Origin: Paraburkholderia franconis
GTDB taxonomy: Bacteria; Pseudomonadota; Gammaproteobacteria; Burkholderiales; Burkholderiaceae
Assembly (NCBI RefSeq): GCF_009362735.1
Contig: NZ_WHNP01000004.1
Span: 186,001 to 250,000, forward strand
Length of the DNA: 64,000 nucleotides
Direction of reading: 5' to 3'
Shown: piece by piece, positions 26,018 to 34,784 of the stretch
Layout: each line of letters opens with the position of its first letter
Numbering within the stretch: position 1 is the first letter of the stretch
Notes under the pieces: generated by a model
The model's database searches: none
What the model saw: the letters and a program-made list of their open reading frames with translations, nothing else
What the model was told of the DNA's origin: nothing
Program-made: the position numbers and the translations under genes

Positions 26018-26049
26018 CGGCGATATTCATCTGGAGCACGGCTTTCGGC

Positions 26050-27582
26050 ATGAATCAAAACGTTTCCTCCACGCCGTTTTTGCAGGTGGTCGGCGTACAC
26101 AAGCGCTTCACGGGCGTGCATGCGCTGCGCGGCGTGAGCCTGTCGTTCGAGCGCGGACAGATCTATCACCTGCTCGGTGAAAACGGCTGCGGCAAGAGCA
26201 CGCTCATCAAGATCATCTCCGGCGCGCAGCCGCCCGATGAGGGCGAACTGATCATCGAAGGCGTGCATCATGCGCGGCTGTCGGCGCTCGAATCGCTCGC
26301 GGCGGGCATCGAGACGGTCTATCAGGATCTGTCGCTGCTGCCGAACATGAGCGTCGCGGAGAACGTCGCGCTGACGTCCGAGCTTGCCGAGCACAACGGC
26401 CGTCTCACGCGCACGTTCGACCGCAAGGCGCTCGCGCGCACGGCGGCGAAAGCGCTCGAAGCCGTCGGCCTGCCCGGCGGCGCTGAATTCCAGTCGACGC
26501 TGATTGAACAGCTGCCGCTCGCCACGCGTCAACTCGTGGCGATTGCGCGCGCGATTGCGAGCGAAGCGAAGTTCGTCATCATGGACGAGCCGACCACATC
26601 GCTCACGCAGAAAGAAGTGGACAACCTGATCGCCGTGCTCGGCAATCTGCGCGCGCAAGGCGTGACCGTGCTGTTCGTGAGTCACAAGCTCGACGAATGC
26701 TATGCGATCGGCGGCGAAGTGATCGTGCTGCGCGACGGTCAGAAGATGGCGCAAGGCCCTATCGGCGACTACACGAAAGCGCAGATCAGCGAGCTGATGA
26801 CAGGGCGGCAGTTGTCGAACGAGCGCTATCGCGATGGCGCTGTCGGCAATGAAGTCGTGCTCGACGTGCAGGGCTTCACGCGCGGCGCGCAGTTCCGCGA
26901 TGTGTCGTTCAAGCTGCATCGCGGCGAGATTCTCGGCGTGACGGGTCTGCTCGATTCGGGCCGCAACGAACTTGCGCGCGCGCTCGCGGGCGTCGCGCCC
27001 GCCGAGAGCGGCAAGGTCTCGCTCGACGGCAAGCCCGTTGCATTGCGCACGCCGTCTGATGCGAAGAATCATCGGATCGGCTATGTGCCCGAAGACCGCC
27101 TGAACGAAGGGCTCTTTCTCGACAAGCCGATTCGCGACAACGTAATCACCGCGATGATCGCGAGCCTGCGTGACCGCTTCGGCCAGATCGACCGTACGCG
27201 CGCGCAGCAGCTCGCCGAGCAGACCGTGAGGGACTTGCAGATCGCAACACCCGGCGTCGACAAGCCGGTGCAGTCGCTGTCGGGCGGCAACCAGCAACGC
27301 GTGCTGATCGGCCGCTGGCTCGCCATCGATCCGCGCGTGCTGATCCTGCATGGGCCGACCGTCGGTGTGGATGTCGGCTCGAAGGACATCATCTACCGGA
27401 TCATGCAGAAGCTTTCGCAGCGCGGCATCGGCATCATTCTGATCAGCGATGACCTGCCCGAACTGCTGCAGAATTGCGACCGCATTTTGATGATGAAGAA
27501 AGGCCGCGTGGCGAGCAAGTATCGCGCGGACCAGTTGAACGAAGCGGAGCTGTATCACGCTCTGTTGTCAGAGGCTGCATGA
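26050..27582 (+). CDS. Sugar ABC transporter ATP-binding protein, tandem NBDs
   Basis: A 510-residue RbsA/LsrA-like ATPase with two nucleotide-binding domains. NBD1 has Walker A GENGCGKSTLIK and Walker B FVIMDEPTTSL, but a degenerate signature (LPLATRQLVAIARAI). NBD2 has a Walker A without the Lys (GLLDSGRNELA), a canonical signature LSGGNQQRVLIGRW and a Walker B reading LILHGPT, with both acidic residues missing. One competent composite ATP site is therefore expected. I chose ATG 26050 (MNQNVSS); an earlier ATG at 25981 would place the intercistronic hairpin inside the coding region. Confidence 0.88.
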   Translation: MNQNVSSTPFLQVVGVHKRFTGVHALRGVSLSFERGQIYHLLGENGCGKSTLIKIISGAQPPDEGELIIEGVHHARLSALESLAAGIETVYQDLSLLPNMSVAENVALTSELAEHNGRLTRTFDRKALARTAAKALEAVGLPGGAEFQSTLIEQLPLATRQLVAIARAIASEAKFVIMDEPTTSLTQKEVDNLIAVLGNLRAQGVTVLFVSHKLDECYAIGGEVIVLRDGQKMAQGPIGDYTKAQISELMTGRQLSNERYRDGAVGNEVVLDVQGFTRGAQFRDVSFKLHRGEILGVTGLLDSGRNELARALAGVAPAESGKVSLDGKPVALRTPSDAKNHRIGYVPEDRLNEGLFLDKPIRDNVITAMIASLRDRFGQIDRTRAQQLAEQTVRDLQIATPGVDKPVQSLSGGNQQRVLIGRWLAIDPRVLILHGPTVGVDVGSKDIIYRIMQKLSQRGIGIILISDDLPELLQNCDRILMMKKGRVASKYRADQLNEAELYHALLSEAA

Positions 27583-27583
27583 G

Positions 27584-28630
27584 ATGTCGTCTATCATGAA
27601 CCGGACCATGACTACCCCCAACGTCGTCGAAATCGCGCCCGAGGTCAAGCCGCCGACATGGCGCGCGAAGCTCTCGCGTAACCCGGAGTGGTTCACCGCG
27701 GCGCTGATCGTCGCGATGTGCGTGATCGTCGGCGCGATCAACCCGCGCTTCTTCCAGTTCGCGACGCTGTTCGATCTGCTCCATTCGGCGACGACGATGT
27801 CGCTGTTCGCGCTCGGCACGCTCGTCGTGCTTGCGTCGGGCGGCATCGACGTGTCGTTCACGGCGATCGGCGCGCTGACGATGTATGCGATCACGAAGGC
27901 CGTCTTCGCGTGGTGGCCCGATGCGCCGTTCGCGCTGATCCTGATCGCGGGCGCAGTGGGCGGCATCGTGCTCGGCGTGATCAACGGCGTGCTCGTGCAT
28001 CGGTTGAAAGCGCCTTCGCTGATCGTGACGATCGGCACGCAGTACCTGTATCGCGGCATCCTGCTGACGTTCATCGGCACGACGTTCTTCATGAACATTC
28101 CGCACAGCATGGATCGCTTCGGCCGCATTCCACTCTTTTTCTATCACACGGTGGACGGCTTGCGCGCGGTGCTGCCTGCGTCGGTGCTCGCGCTCGTGAT
28201 CGCGGCCGTCGTCACGTGGTGGCTGCTGAACCGCACGATGATGGGCCGCGGTGTCTATGCGATGGGCGGCAGTCTCGCGATTGCAGAGCGTCTCGGCTAC
28301 AACCTGCGCGCGATCCATCTGTTCGTGTTCGGCTATACGGGGATGCTCGCGGGCATTGCGGGCATTCTGCATGTGTCGAACAACCGGCTCGCGAATCCGT
28401 TCGATCTCGTCGGCACGGAGCTCGATGTGATCGCGGCCGTGATACTCGGCGGCGCGCGCATCACGGGCGGCACGGGCACGGTGGCGGGCACGCTGCTCGG
28501 CGTCGTGCTGGTGACGCTGATCAATAGCGTGCTGATTCTTGTCGGCGTGCCGAGCACGTGGCAGAAGGTGATCATCGGCGCGTTCATTCTGATCGCGGGG
28601 ACGTTGTTTGCTTTGCAGCGCAAGGGGTAG
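27584..28630 (+). CDS. Sugar ABC transporter permease (BPD_transp_2 family), second
   Basis: A 348-residue partner of the permease at 23788. It starts 1 base after the ATPase stop, so translation is coupled. It has an N-terminal cytoplasmic stretch, then multiple TM helices, the loop GRGVYAMGGSLAIAERLGYN that contacts the ATPase, and AAVILGGARITGGTGTVAGT near the C terminus, a conserved feature of RbsC-like permeases. It ends the operon and is followed immediately by a bidirectional hairpin. Confidence 0.9.
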   Translation: MSSIMNRTMTTPNVVEIAPEVKPPTWRAKLSRNPEWFTAALIVAMCVIVGAINPRFFQFATLFDLLHSATTMSLFALGTLVVLASGGIDVSFTAIGALTMYAITKAVFAWWPDAPFALILIAGAVGGIVLGVINGVLVHRLKAPSLIVTIGTQYLYRGILLTFIGTTFFMNIPHSMDRFGRIPLFFYHTVDGLRAVLPASVLALVIAAVVTWWLLNRTMMGRGVYAMGGSLAIAERLGYNLRAIHLFVFGYTGMLAGIAGILHVSNNRLANPFDLVGTELDVIAAVILGGARITGGTGTVAGTLLGVVLVTLINSVLILVGVPSTWQKVIIGAFILIAGTLFALQRKG

Positions 28631-28686
28631 TTTTTGTCTGCGACGCTGTTGGTTTTTTGGCGTGCCGCTGGCGTCGCAGACAAAAA
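28631..28686. terminator. Bidirectional terminator with 16-bp stem, related to the termini of the 45-kb repeat
   Basis: TTTTTGTCTGCGACGC (28631-28646) is exactly inverted at 28671-28686, around a 24-base loop. The T-rich and A-rich outer ends make it an intrinsic terminator in both directions, between the convergent permease and DeoR genes. The same GTCTGCGACGC core is found at both ends of the palindromic element at 45131-45905. Confidence 0.8.
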
Positions 28687-28687
28687 A

Positions 28688-29410
28688 CTAACCCTTCCGC
28701 AACTCCTGCCCCTTCTCGCTGATGATCGACGTGAAGTCTTCGATCTTCGAAAACCGCACGGCCTTCACGACGCCGAACTTGCTGCTGTCGACGACGAGAT
28801 GGCTTTCCACCGCGCTCGCCATCGCCGCCTGCTTCAGCGCGACTTCGTGAAAATTCCAGCACGTGACGCCGCGCGCCTCGTCGACGCCGCCCGCCGAGAT
28901 GAACGCCTTGTTGATGCCCATGCGCCGCAGCACTTCGATGCTCTCGTCACCGGCGAACGAATCCGACGAAGGCACATAGACGCCGCCCAGCAGGATCATC
29001 CGCACGTTCGGCTTGCGCCGCAGAATTTCCGCGACGTTCAGTGAATAGCAGACGACGGTCACGTGCATGTCGTTCGGAATCAGGCGGGCGAGCGTCGTGA
29101 GCGTCGTGCCGCAATCGATGAAAAGCGTCTCGTTGTTGCCGATCAGCTTCGCAGCGATGGCCGACGCTTCCGCCTTGGCCTGCGCAAAGTGGTCCTTTTC
29201 CTGTTCCAGCGAATAGCCGGCCGTGTTGGGCACGTCCGTCGCGCTGACGATGTAGCCGCCCAGGTACGTGAAATGGTCCGGGCTCGCCGCGATATCGCGC
29301 CGCACCGTCATTTCCGACACGCCGAGCAGCGTCGCCGCGTCGCGCAGCCGCATCACGTTCTGTTTGGCCAGCGCATCGGCGAGCATGCGCAGACGTTCGG
29401 TTTTCAGCAT
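28688..29410 (-). CDS. DeoR-family transcriptional regulator
   Basis: A 240-residue repressor with an N-terminal DeoR helix-turn-helix (ERLRMLADALAKQNVMRLRDA, then TLLGVSEMTVRRDIA) and a C-terminal DeoRC sugar-phosphate-sensing domain (LFIDCGTTLTTLARLIP, ILLGGVYVPSSDSFAG, AFISAGGVDEARGVTC). The start at 29410 is set by homology to the family N terminus; the frame is open much further upstream. It is convergent with the deoC/ABC operon and is its most likely repressor, responding to a phosphorylated sugar such as deoxyribose-5-phosphate. That link is inferred from position. Confidence 0.9.
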   Translation of the reverse strand: MLKTERLRMLADALAKQNVMRLRDAATLLGVSEMTVRRDIAASPDHFTYLGGYIVSATDVPNTAGYSLEQEKDHFAQAKAEASAIAAKLIGNNETLFIDCGTTLTTLARLIPNDMHVTVVCYSLNVAEILRRKPNVRMILLGGVYVPSSDSFAGDESIEVLRRMGINKAFISAGGVDEARGVTCWNFHEVALKQAAMASAVESHLVVDSSKFGVVKAVRFSKIEDFTSIISEKGQELRKG

Positions 29411-29722
29411 GGGAAAGGTCTCGCTAACGCAATGGATGGCGTAGGATGGCGGTGAAAAACGCGCGTTAGATTTTGTTCGATTTCCTGAGAGGATTATAAC
29501 AAACGCGCGCATCGACGGGTCGGGGAATTTGTCCGTTGATGGTCGGCGACCCGTCTGCATTTCTGTCGTTGCTCCGCGCACGCAAAACCAGGGATTCAGG
29601 CAGACTCGGCTTAATCTGTCGCCTTGGAAAACCCGAGCATTGCACTTATTCTGACTGCAGCGCCCGGGAACTGATGACGTGCCGGTCGGTCTGCTGCTTA
29701 ATTCAATCCAGGAGCCACACCT
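29411..29722. promoter_or_regulatory. Divergent promoter region between deoR and doxX genes
   Basis: No gene is seen. Around 29461-29510 the sequence GCGCGTTAGATTTTGTT is partly mirrored by AACAAACGCGC, giving inverted arms TTTGTT (29472-29477) and AACAAA (29498-29503) flanked by GCG-rich ends. This is a candidate operator for the DeoR-family protein at its own promoter. Confidence 0.4.
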
Positions 29723-30160
29723 ATGACGCGTCCCGTCGACTCCGGCGTAATTCTTCTTGCCCGGCTCATGCTTGCCGCACTTTTTCTGTGGGGCGGCGTG
29801 ATGAAGCTGATCGGGTATGCAGGCTTCGTCGGCTATCTGCACTCGAAGGGCGTGCCGCTCGTGCAGATCGCCGCGCCGGTGGCGACGGCCGTCGAGGTGT
29901 TGGGCGGCATCTTTCTGGTGGTCGGCTTCAAGATCCGCGCGCTCGGGTTGTTCATGGCCGTGTACACGGTGGCGACGGCCATCCTCGGGCACGACTTCTG
30001 GAACATCACCGACGCGGCGGTGCAGCGCGACATGGTGATCCATTTCTGGAAGAACGTCGGCATCGCAGGCGGCTTCCTGTTGCTTTGCGTGACGGGTGCG
30101 GGACGCATCAGCATCGACGGCGCGCGTGCGCCGAGAGGCGGCCTGAGCAGCAGCCTGTGA
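29723..30160 (+). CDS. DoxX-family inner-membrane protein
   Basis: A 145-residue four-TM protein with the DoxX pattern: LLARLMLAALFLWGGVMKL, then GYLHSKGVP and a third helix region VEVLGGIFLVVGF, then GLFMAVYTVATAILGHDFW and the final helix NVGIAGGFLLLCVTGAG. Family members are linked to redox or thiol stress and quinone chemistry; no specific function can be assigned here. The start has GGAG 8 bases upstream. It is followed by a separate small gene about 150 bases on. Confidence 0.88.
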   Translation: MTRPVDSGVILLARLMLAALFLWGGVMKLIGYAGFVGYLHSKGVPLVQIAAPVATAVEVLGGIFLVVGFKIRALGLFMAVYTVATAILGHDFWNITDAAVQRDMVIHFWKNVGIAGGFLLLCVTGAGRISIDGARAPRGGLSSSL

Positions 30161-30309
30161 TCGTTGCGCGCGCAGCGGCGCGAAGCGTTGCGACGGGGCC
30201 GGTTCATGTTGCAGCCGGTCCGCGGCGCCCAGGTGGGAGCGGGCATCATTCCTGCGTCATTCCCGGATACAGCATCCGGACAAGCCAGTTTGACTTAAAG
30301 GAGCACGCG

Positions 30310-30582
30310 ATGATTCAAGCTTTCGACCATACGATCGGCGGCACGGTCATGCGGTTTTGCGCGAGTTTCGGCGAAGGGCCGATGCACCACCGCGTGATCA
30401 TCAGCCGGGCCGACACAGCGGAGACACTGGTCGTTTTCGATGCAGCCGGATTGATCGGCTCGATCAAGGCGGATATGGAAGAGCCCGACAAGCAGATCGC
30501 CGATGCGATCAGCAAGGCGCAGAGCGACGGGCTCATCGAGAAAGCGCTTGAAACAGGCGTGATCCAGCAGGCAACGCTGTAG
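30310..30582 (+). CDS. Small uncharacterised protein, 90 residues
   Basis: The ATG at 30310 is preceded by AAGGAG, fixing the start; the open frame upstream lacks any signal. The protein is soluble, with an N-terminal strand-rich part (AFDHTIGGTVMRFCASFGEG) resembling a small beta-sheet domain and a helical C terminus (DADMEEP-like acidic start to VIQQATL). I recognise no family. A hairpin terminator follows 26 bases after the stop, so it is probably the last or only gene in its transcript. Confidence 0.65.
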   Translation: MIQAFDHTIGGTVMRFCASFGEGPMHHRVIISRADTAETLVVFDAAGLIGSIKADMEEPDKQIADAISKAQSDGLIEKALETGVIQQATL

Positions 30583-30608
30583 CGCTTTTCCGGGTTTGCC
30601 GGACATTG

Positions 30609-30646
30609 CAACACCCACGACGCGCGTGCATCGTGGGTGTTGTGCT
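30609..30646 (+). terminator. Intrinsic terminator after the 90-residue protein
   Basis: A perfect 12-bp stem CAACACCCACGA/TCGTGGGTGTTG with a 10-base loop is followed by TGCTTTTA. The T-run is short but the stem is strong. Confidence 0.7.
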
Positions 30647-30689
30647 TTTAGGGCGCCGTGCCTGGGCCGTAATATCGGCCGCGTCTTTG

Positions 30690-32174
30690 TCATTCGTTCG
30701 CGCTGGCGGGGCGCGCGCCGCCAGCAGCGTTGCGTGGCCGGCCGTGCGCATGCGGCTGCGGATGCACGAGACACGCGAGCACGAGCGCAATCAGCAGCAG
30801 ACATGCGGAAATCAGCGTCGATGCCTTGAGGCCGCTGACGATATGCGCAGCACCCGTGGTACTCGTGGCCGCTGCCGCGCTCGCGAGCGCGCCGAACAGC
30901 GCGACGCCGACCGCGCCGCCCGCCTGGCGCGCAGTGTTCAGGACCGCCGAGGCCGTGCCTGCGCGTTGCGTGTCGACGCTGGCGAGCACGGCCGTCGTCA
31001 TCGCGGGCACCGCGAGGCCCATGCCGGACGGGATCAGCAGGAAGGGCACGAGCAGCGTCCAGAGCGGCGATGCGGCATCGGCGAAATGCAGCAGCCCGTA
31101 GCCGAGCGCGGCCGTGATCGCGCCCGCGATCATCGGCACGCGGACGCCGAGCCGACCGACCACCCAGCCGCTCGCGACGTTCGAGATCAGGAAGCCGCCC
31201 GTCAGCGGCAGGAACGCGAGGCCTGCCTGCAGCGCCGTCTCGCCGCGCGCGTGTTGCAGATAGAGACTCAGCACGAACACGACGCCGTAGTACGTCAGGT
31301 TCACGCAGATGCCAAACAGAACGGCCGCGCTGAACGTGCGGTTGCCAAAGAGCGCGAGCGGCAGCATCGGCGTGTGGGCGCGCCGCTCGCTGACGATGAA
31401 CGCGGCCGCCGCGATTAGCGCGAGCACGAAGCTGCCGCCGACGAGGGGATGCATGAAGCCGAGCGGCCGCCATTCGATGACGGCGCCCGTGAATGCCGTC
31501 AACGCGACGATCGCGAGTATCTGACCCGATGGATCGATGCCGCGCACGGCCGCGCCGTCGCGTGTCGCATCGTTCGACGACGGCGAAGCTGACGGCGACG
31601 CCGTCACCCAGGCAAACGTCGCGAAGAGCCCCAGCGCGCAGATCGGCAGATTCACGAGAAAGATCGCGCGCCAGCCGAACGCGGCAATCAGCAGCCCGCC
31701 GATCACGGGGCCTGCCGCAATCGCAACTGCGCCCGCCGCCGTCCACAAGCCGACCGCGCGGGCGCGCAGCTTCGGATCATGGCCGCAGGCCTGGTTGAGC
31801 AGCGCGAGCGAATTCGGCAGCATCGCGGCCGCGCCGATGCCTTGCACGGCGCGCGCGGCGACGAGCGTCGATGCGTCGGATGCGAGCCCGCATGCAAGCG
31901 ATGCCGCCGCAAAGAGACCCAGGCCGAACGCGAACAGACGGCGTGCGCCGAAGCGGTCGCCGAGCACGCCCGCCGACAGCATCAGCACCGCGAATGCAAG
32001 CGTGTACGCATCGACGATCCATTGCAGGCCGGTGACGTTCGCGTGCAGGTCCGAGCCGATCTTCGCCAGCGCGATATTGACGATCGTCACGTCCAGTTGC
32101 GTGACGACGAAGCCGATGCTGACGGTCGCGACGATGCGCGCGAGCGTCGGTGTGAAACGAGGTGTGTGGGTCAT
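30690..32174 (-). CDS. MFS drug-efflux transporter, DHA2 (14-TM) family
   Basis: A 494-residue EmrB/QacA-like proton antiporter. Signature motifs are TQLDVTIVNIALAKIGSDL in TM1 (motif D1), LSAGVLGDRFGARRLFAFG in the 2-3 loop (motif A) and WTAAGAVAIAAGPVIGGLL in TM5 (motif C of antiporters). The ATG at 32174 (MTHTPRF) is chosen over an upstream frame that lacks hydrophobic character. No regulator or adaptor gene is adjacent, so the substrate cannot be given. Confidence 0.9.
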   Translation of the reverse strand: MTHTPRFTPTLARIVATVSIGFVVTQLDVTIVNIALAKIGSDLHANVTGLQWIVDAYTLAFAVLMLSAGVLGDRFGARRLFAFGLGLFAAASLACGLASDASTLVAARAVQGIGAAAMLPNSLALLNQACGHDPKLRARAVGLWTAAGAVAIAAGPVIGGLLIAAFGWRAIFLVNLPICALGLFATFAWVTASPSASPSSNDATRDGAAVRGIDPSGQILAIVALTAFTGAVIEWRPLGFMHPLVGGSFVLALIAAAAFIVSERRAHTPMLPLALFGNRTFSAAVLFGICVNLTYYGVVFVLSLYLQHARGETALQAGLAFLPLTGGFLISNVASGWVVGRLGVRVPMIAGAITAALGYGLLHFADAASPLWTLLVPFLLIPSGMGLAVPAMTTAVLASVDTQRAGTASAVLNTARQAGGAVGVALFGALASAAAATSTTGAAHIVSGLKASTLISACLLLIALVLACLVHPQPHAHGRPRNAAGGARPASANE

Positions 32175-32366
32175 TTGGCATGGGACGGGAGCAAGCGATA
32201 AAGCACCGACTCCCGTCGACAGAAATTTCCATGCGTCGATGATAGAACTGCCGTGCGATGCGACGTTTCGGACCGGCTCGAAGTGTCGATTGCGGCGGCG
32301 ATTGTTTTGTCGATGCGCCCGGCCGATCGCGCAAGCGGCGTGCCCACGCACGCCACTGCATGCGGC

Positions 32367-33674
32367 TTACCGTGCCGCGTCTCGCTTCACGAAGCACGCG
32401 GTCAGCGCGCCGATTGCGCACAGCGCGCCGACGTAGAGCGTGGGCGCCATCGGATTCGACTTCATCATCAGCGAAACGACGATTGGCGTGAGGCCGCCGA
32501 AGACGGCATATGCGACGTTGTACGAGAACGAAATGCCCGAAAAGCGCACGACGGGCGGAAACGCGTTGACCATCACGAACGGCACCGCGCCGATCACGCC
32601 GACGAACAGGCCCGCGACGGCATAGAGCGGCACGAGCATCGCGCTATCGACGGCGAGTTGCTGGAAGAGCGCGTAGTACGCGATGCCGAGCGCGACGCAG
32701 CCGGTGAAAATCGTGCGGCCCGCGCCGAAGCGCCCAGCGAGCGAACCGGCGAGCACGCAGCCGATAGTCAGGCACAGCGTCGCGACGCTGTTGGCGAAGA
32801 GCGCAGTCGACGGCGCGATGTGAAACTGCTTTTGCAGCAGCGTCGGCGTCATCAGGATCACGACGACGATCGCGGCCGACAGCATCCACGTGAGCAGCAT
32901 CGACACGATCACGGCACGGCCGTGATCGCGCAGCACCGCCTTCAGCGGGATTTCCGCGGCGAGCGACTTGTGCTGCTTCATCTCCGCGAACACGGGCGTC
33001 TCGTGCAGCCAGCGGCGCAGATAAACCGAGAACAGGCCAAACACGCCGCCCAGCAGGAACGGAATGCGCCACGCGAAAGCGGCGATATCGGCGGACGCGA
33101 AGTGGCGGTTCACGGCCGACGCGACCAGCGATCCGAGCAGGATGCCTGCCGTGAGGCCCGCCGTCAGCGTGCCGCACGCATAGCCGACGTGACGCTGCGG
33201 CACGTGCTCGGAGACGAACACCCATGCGCCCGGCACTTCACCGCCGACGGCCGCGCCCTGCATCACGCGGAACACGAGCAGCAGCACGGGCGCCATGATG
33301 CCGATGCTGGCGTAAGTGGGCAGCACGCCCATCAGCAGCGTCGGCAGCGACATCAGCAGCACGCTCAGCGTGAACATGCGCTTGCGGCCGAGCAGGTCGC
33401 CGAAGTGCGCCATCACGATGCCGCCGAGCGGCCGCGCGAGATAGCCGGCGGCGAAGATGCCGAAGGTCTGCAACTGGCGCAGCCAGTCGGGAACCGATTG
33501 CGGGAAGAACAGTTGTCCGATCGCAGGGGCGAAGAACACGAAGATGATGAAGTCGTAGAACTCGAGCGCGCCGCCGAGCGCGGCGAGGCTGAGCGTCTTG
33601 TAGTCGTGGCGGGTCAAGGGACGCGCGTGCGCGATGTCACGGGCGTGTGGTCTACCCAGTTGTGTTGCTTGCAT
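32367..33674 (-). CDS. MFS transporter, metabolite:H+ symporter (MHS) family
   Basis: A 435-residue, 12-TM symporter of the KgtP/ProP/ShiA-like branch. It has the N-terminal GGALEFYDFIIFVFFAPAIG helix, the long motif A loop GGIVMAHFGDLLGRKRMF and the TM5 region GYACGTLTAGLTAGILLG. Substrates of the family are organic acids and amino-acid derivatives. It lies about 1 kb from the hydroxyproline genes, so a role in hydroxyproline uptake is possible but not shown. I chose ATG 33674 (MQATQLG) because the upstream frame is unlike any transporter N terminus. Confidence 0.85.
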   Translation of the reverse strand: MQATQLGRPHARDIAHARPLTRHDYKTLSLAALGGALEFYDFIIFVFFAPAIGQLFFPQSVPDWLRQLQTFGIFAAGYLARPLGGIVMAHFGDLLGRKRMFTLSVLLMSLPTLLMGVLPTYASIGIMAPVLLLVFRVMQGAAVGGEVPGAWVFVSEHVPQRHVGYACGTLTAGLTAGILLGSLVASAVNRHFASADIAAFAWRIPFLLGGVFGLFSVYLRRWLHETPVFAEMKQHKSLAAEIPLKAVLRDHGRAVIVSMLLTWMLSAAIVVVILMTPTLLQKQFHIAPSTALFANSVATLCLTIGCVLAGSLAGRFGAGRTIFTGCVALGIAYYALFQQLAVDSAMLVPLYAVAGLFVGVIGAVPFVMVNAFPPVVRFSGISFSYNVAYAVFGGLTPIVVSLMMKSNPMAPTLYVGALCAIGALTACFVKRDAAR

Positions 33675-33937
33675 TGCCTGTCGTAATGGAAAGAGAAAAG
33701 CCGCGCGTTGCGCGCGGAGTACGGCGGTCGTCAGGCGGGGGTGCGACGGTGCGGGGTAGCGCACGGGACACGGCACGCCCGCCCGGATAAGGCGGCGTGA
33801 TGACGAATTTGGCCAGCGCGCGATTTTACAGCATGTAATTTGTCGCAGAATCTTTGCAAATTCGGACAAGTCTTATGGGCTTAATGGCGGTGCCTGATGA
33901 GAATCGCGATCCGTGATCAATTGTCGGGGGAACCACC

Positions 33938-34660
33938 ATGCGTATCGCCATTCTTCAGCGTGACCCTGTGCAGGGCAAATTGCTGGAAAAGATCATCGTG
34001 CAGGCCGGGCACAGCTGCATGCTCTACGACGACGGCCTCGCGCTGTCCAAAGTGCTGGCCCGTTCGACCGTCGACCTGCTCGTGCTCGACTGGCACGCGC
34101 TGCGTCTGTCGGGTACTGACGTGCTGAAGGCGGTCCGTTCGGTCGGCGGCGAGCGGATGCCGGTGGTGTTCGCGTCGAAGGACGACTCGGAAGAAAGCGT
34201 CGTGCGCGCGTTCATGCTCGGCGCCGACGACTACGTTACGTTGCCCACGCGTCATGCCGAATTCCGCGAGCGGATTTCCGCGCTGTTGCGCCGTGCTTAT
34301 CCGGAACGGTACGGCAAGGACAGCTTCGATATCGGGCACTATCACTTCGACACCCGTCGCCAGCTCGTCACGCTGCGCGGCACGCCCGTGCAACTGTCGG
34401 GAACGCAATACCGGCTGGCGTCGCTGTTCTTTTCGAACATCGGCCGGGTGCTGTCGCGCGATCACATCTTCGCGATGGTCTGGGGACGCGAGTTCCGCGA
34501 AGTGACACGCACGATCGACAGCCATGTGTCGCGTCTGCGCCTGCTGCTGCAAATCGACCCGCACAACGATTTCCGTTTGCAGCCCGTGTACAAGAGCGGC
34601 TATCGGCTGCTGCATCTGCGCAACGAAGAAGCCGTCGTGCAGCACGCCGAAGCGGCCTGA
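33938..34660 (+). CDS. OmpR/PhoB-type response regulator with degenerate receiver, orphan
   Basis: A 240-residue protein with an N-terminal receiver (about 1-118) and a winged-helix DNA-binding domain (about 130-230; GTPVQLSGTQYRLASLFF, RTIDSHVSRLRLLLQ, KSGYRLLHL). The phospho-acceptor Asp is present (LLVLDWHAL), but the acidic pocket is reduced to one Asp (ILQRDPVQ) and the invariant Lys is replaced: YVTLPT instead of YVTKPF. Phosphorylation may be weak or absent. No histidine kinase is adjacent. The target genes are unknown. Confidence 0.88.
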   Translation: MRIAILQRDPVQGKLLEKIIVQAGHSCMLYDDGLALSKVLARSTVDLLVLDWHALRLSGTDVLKAVRSVGGERMPVVFASKDDSEESVVRAFMLGADDYVTLPTRHAEFRERISALLRRAYPERYGKDSFDIGHYHFDTRRQLVTLRGTPVQLSGTQYRLASLFFSNIGRVLSRDHIFAMVWGREFREVTRTIDSHVSRLRLLLQIDPHNDFRLQPVYKSGYRLLHLRNEEAVVQHAEAA

Positions 34661-34784
34661 TCGCACGCGGGTATCGCACGTGGTTCACGGCTTCCGCCGC
34701 CGCATTTTTTTCGTGCGCGGCGTTTGCGCAATGCACCTGCGAGTCGACTTCGCGCACCGGTTCGGTCTTTATAAACACTCTCGC

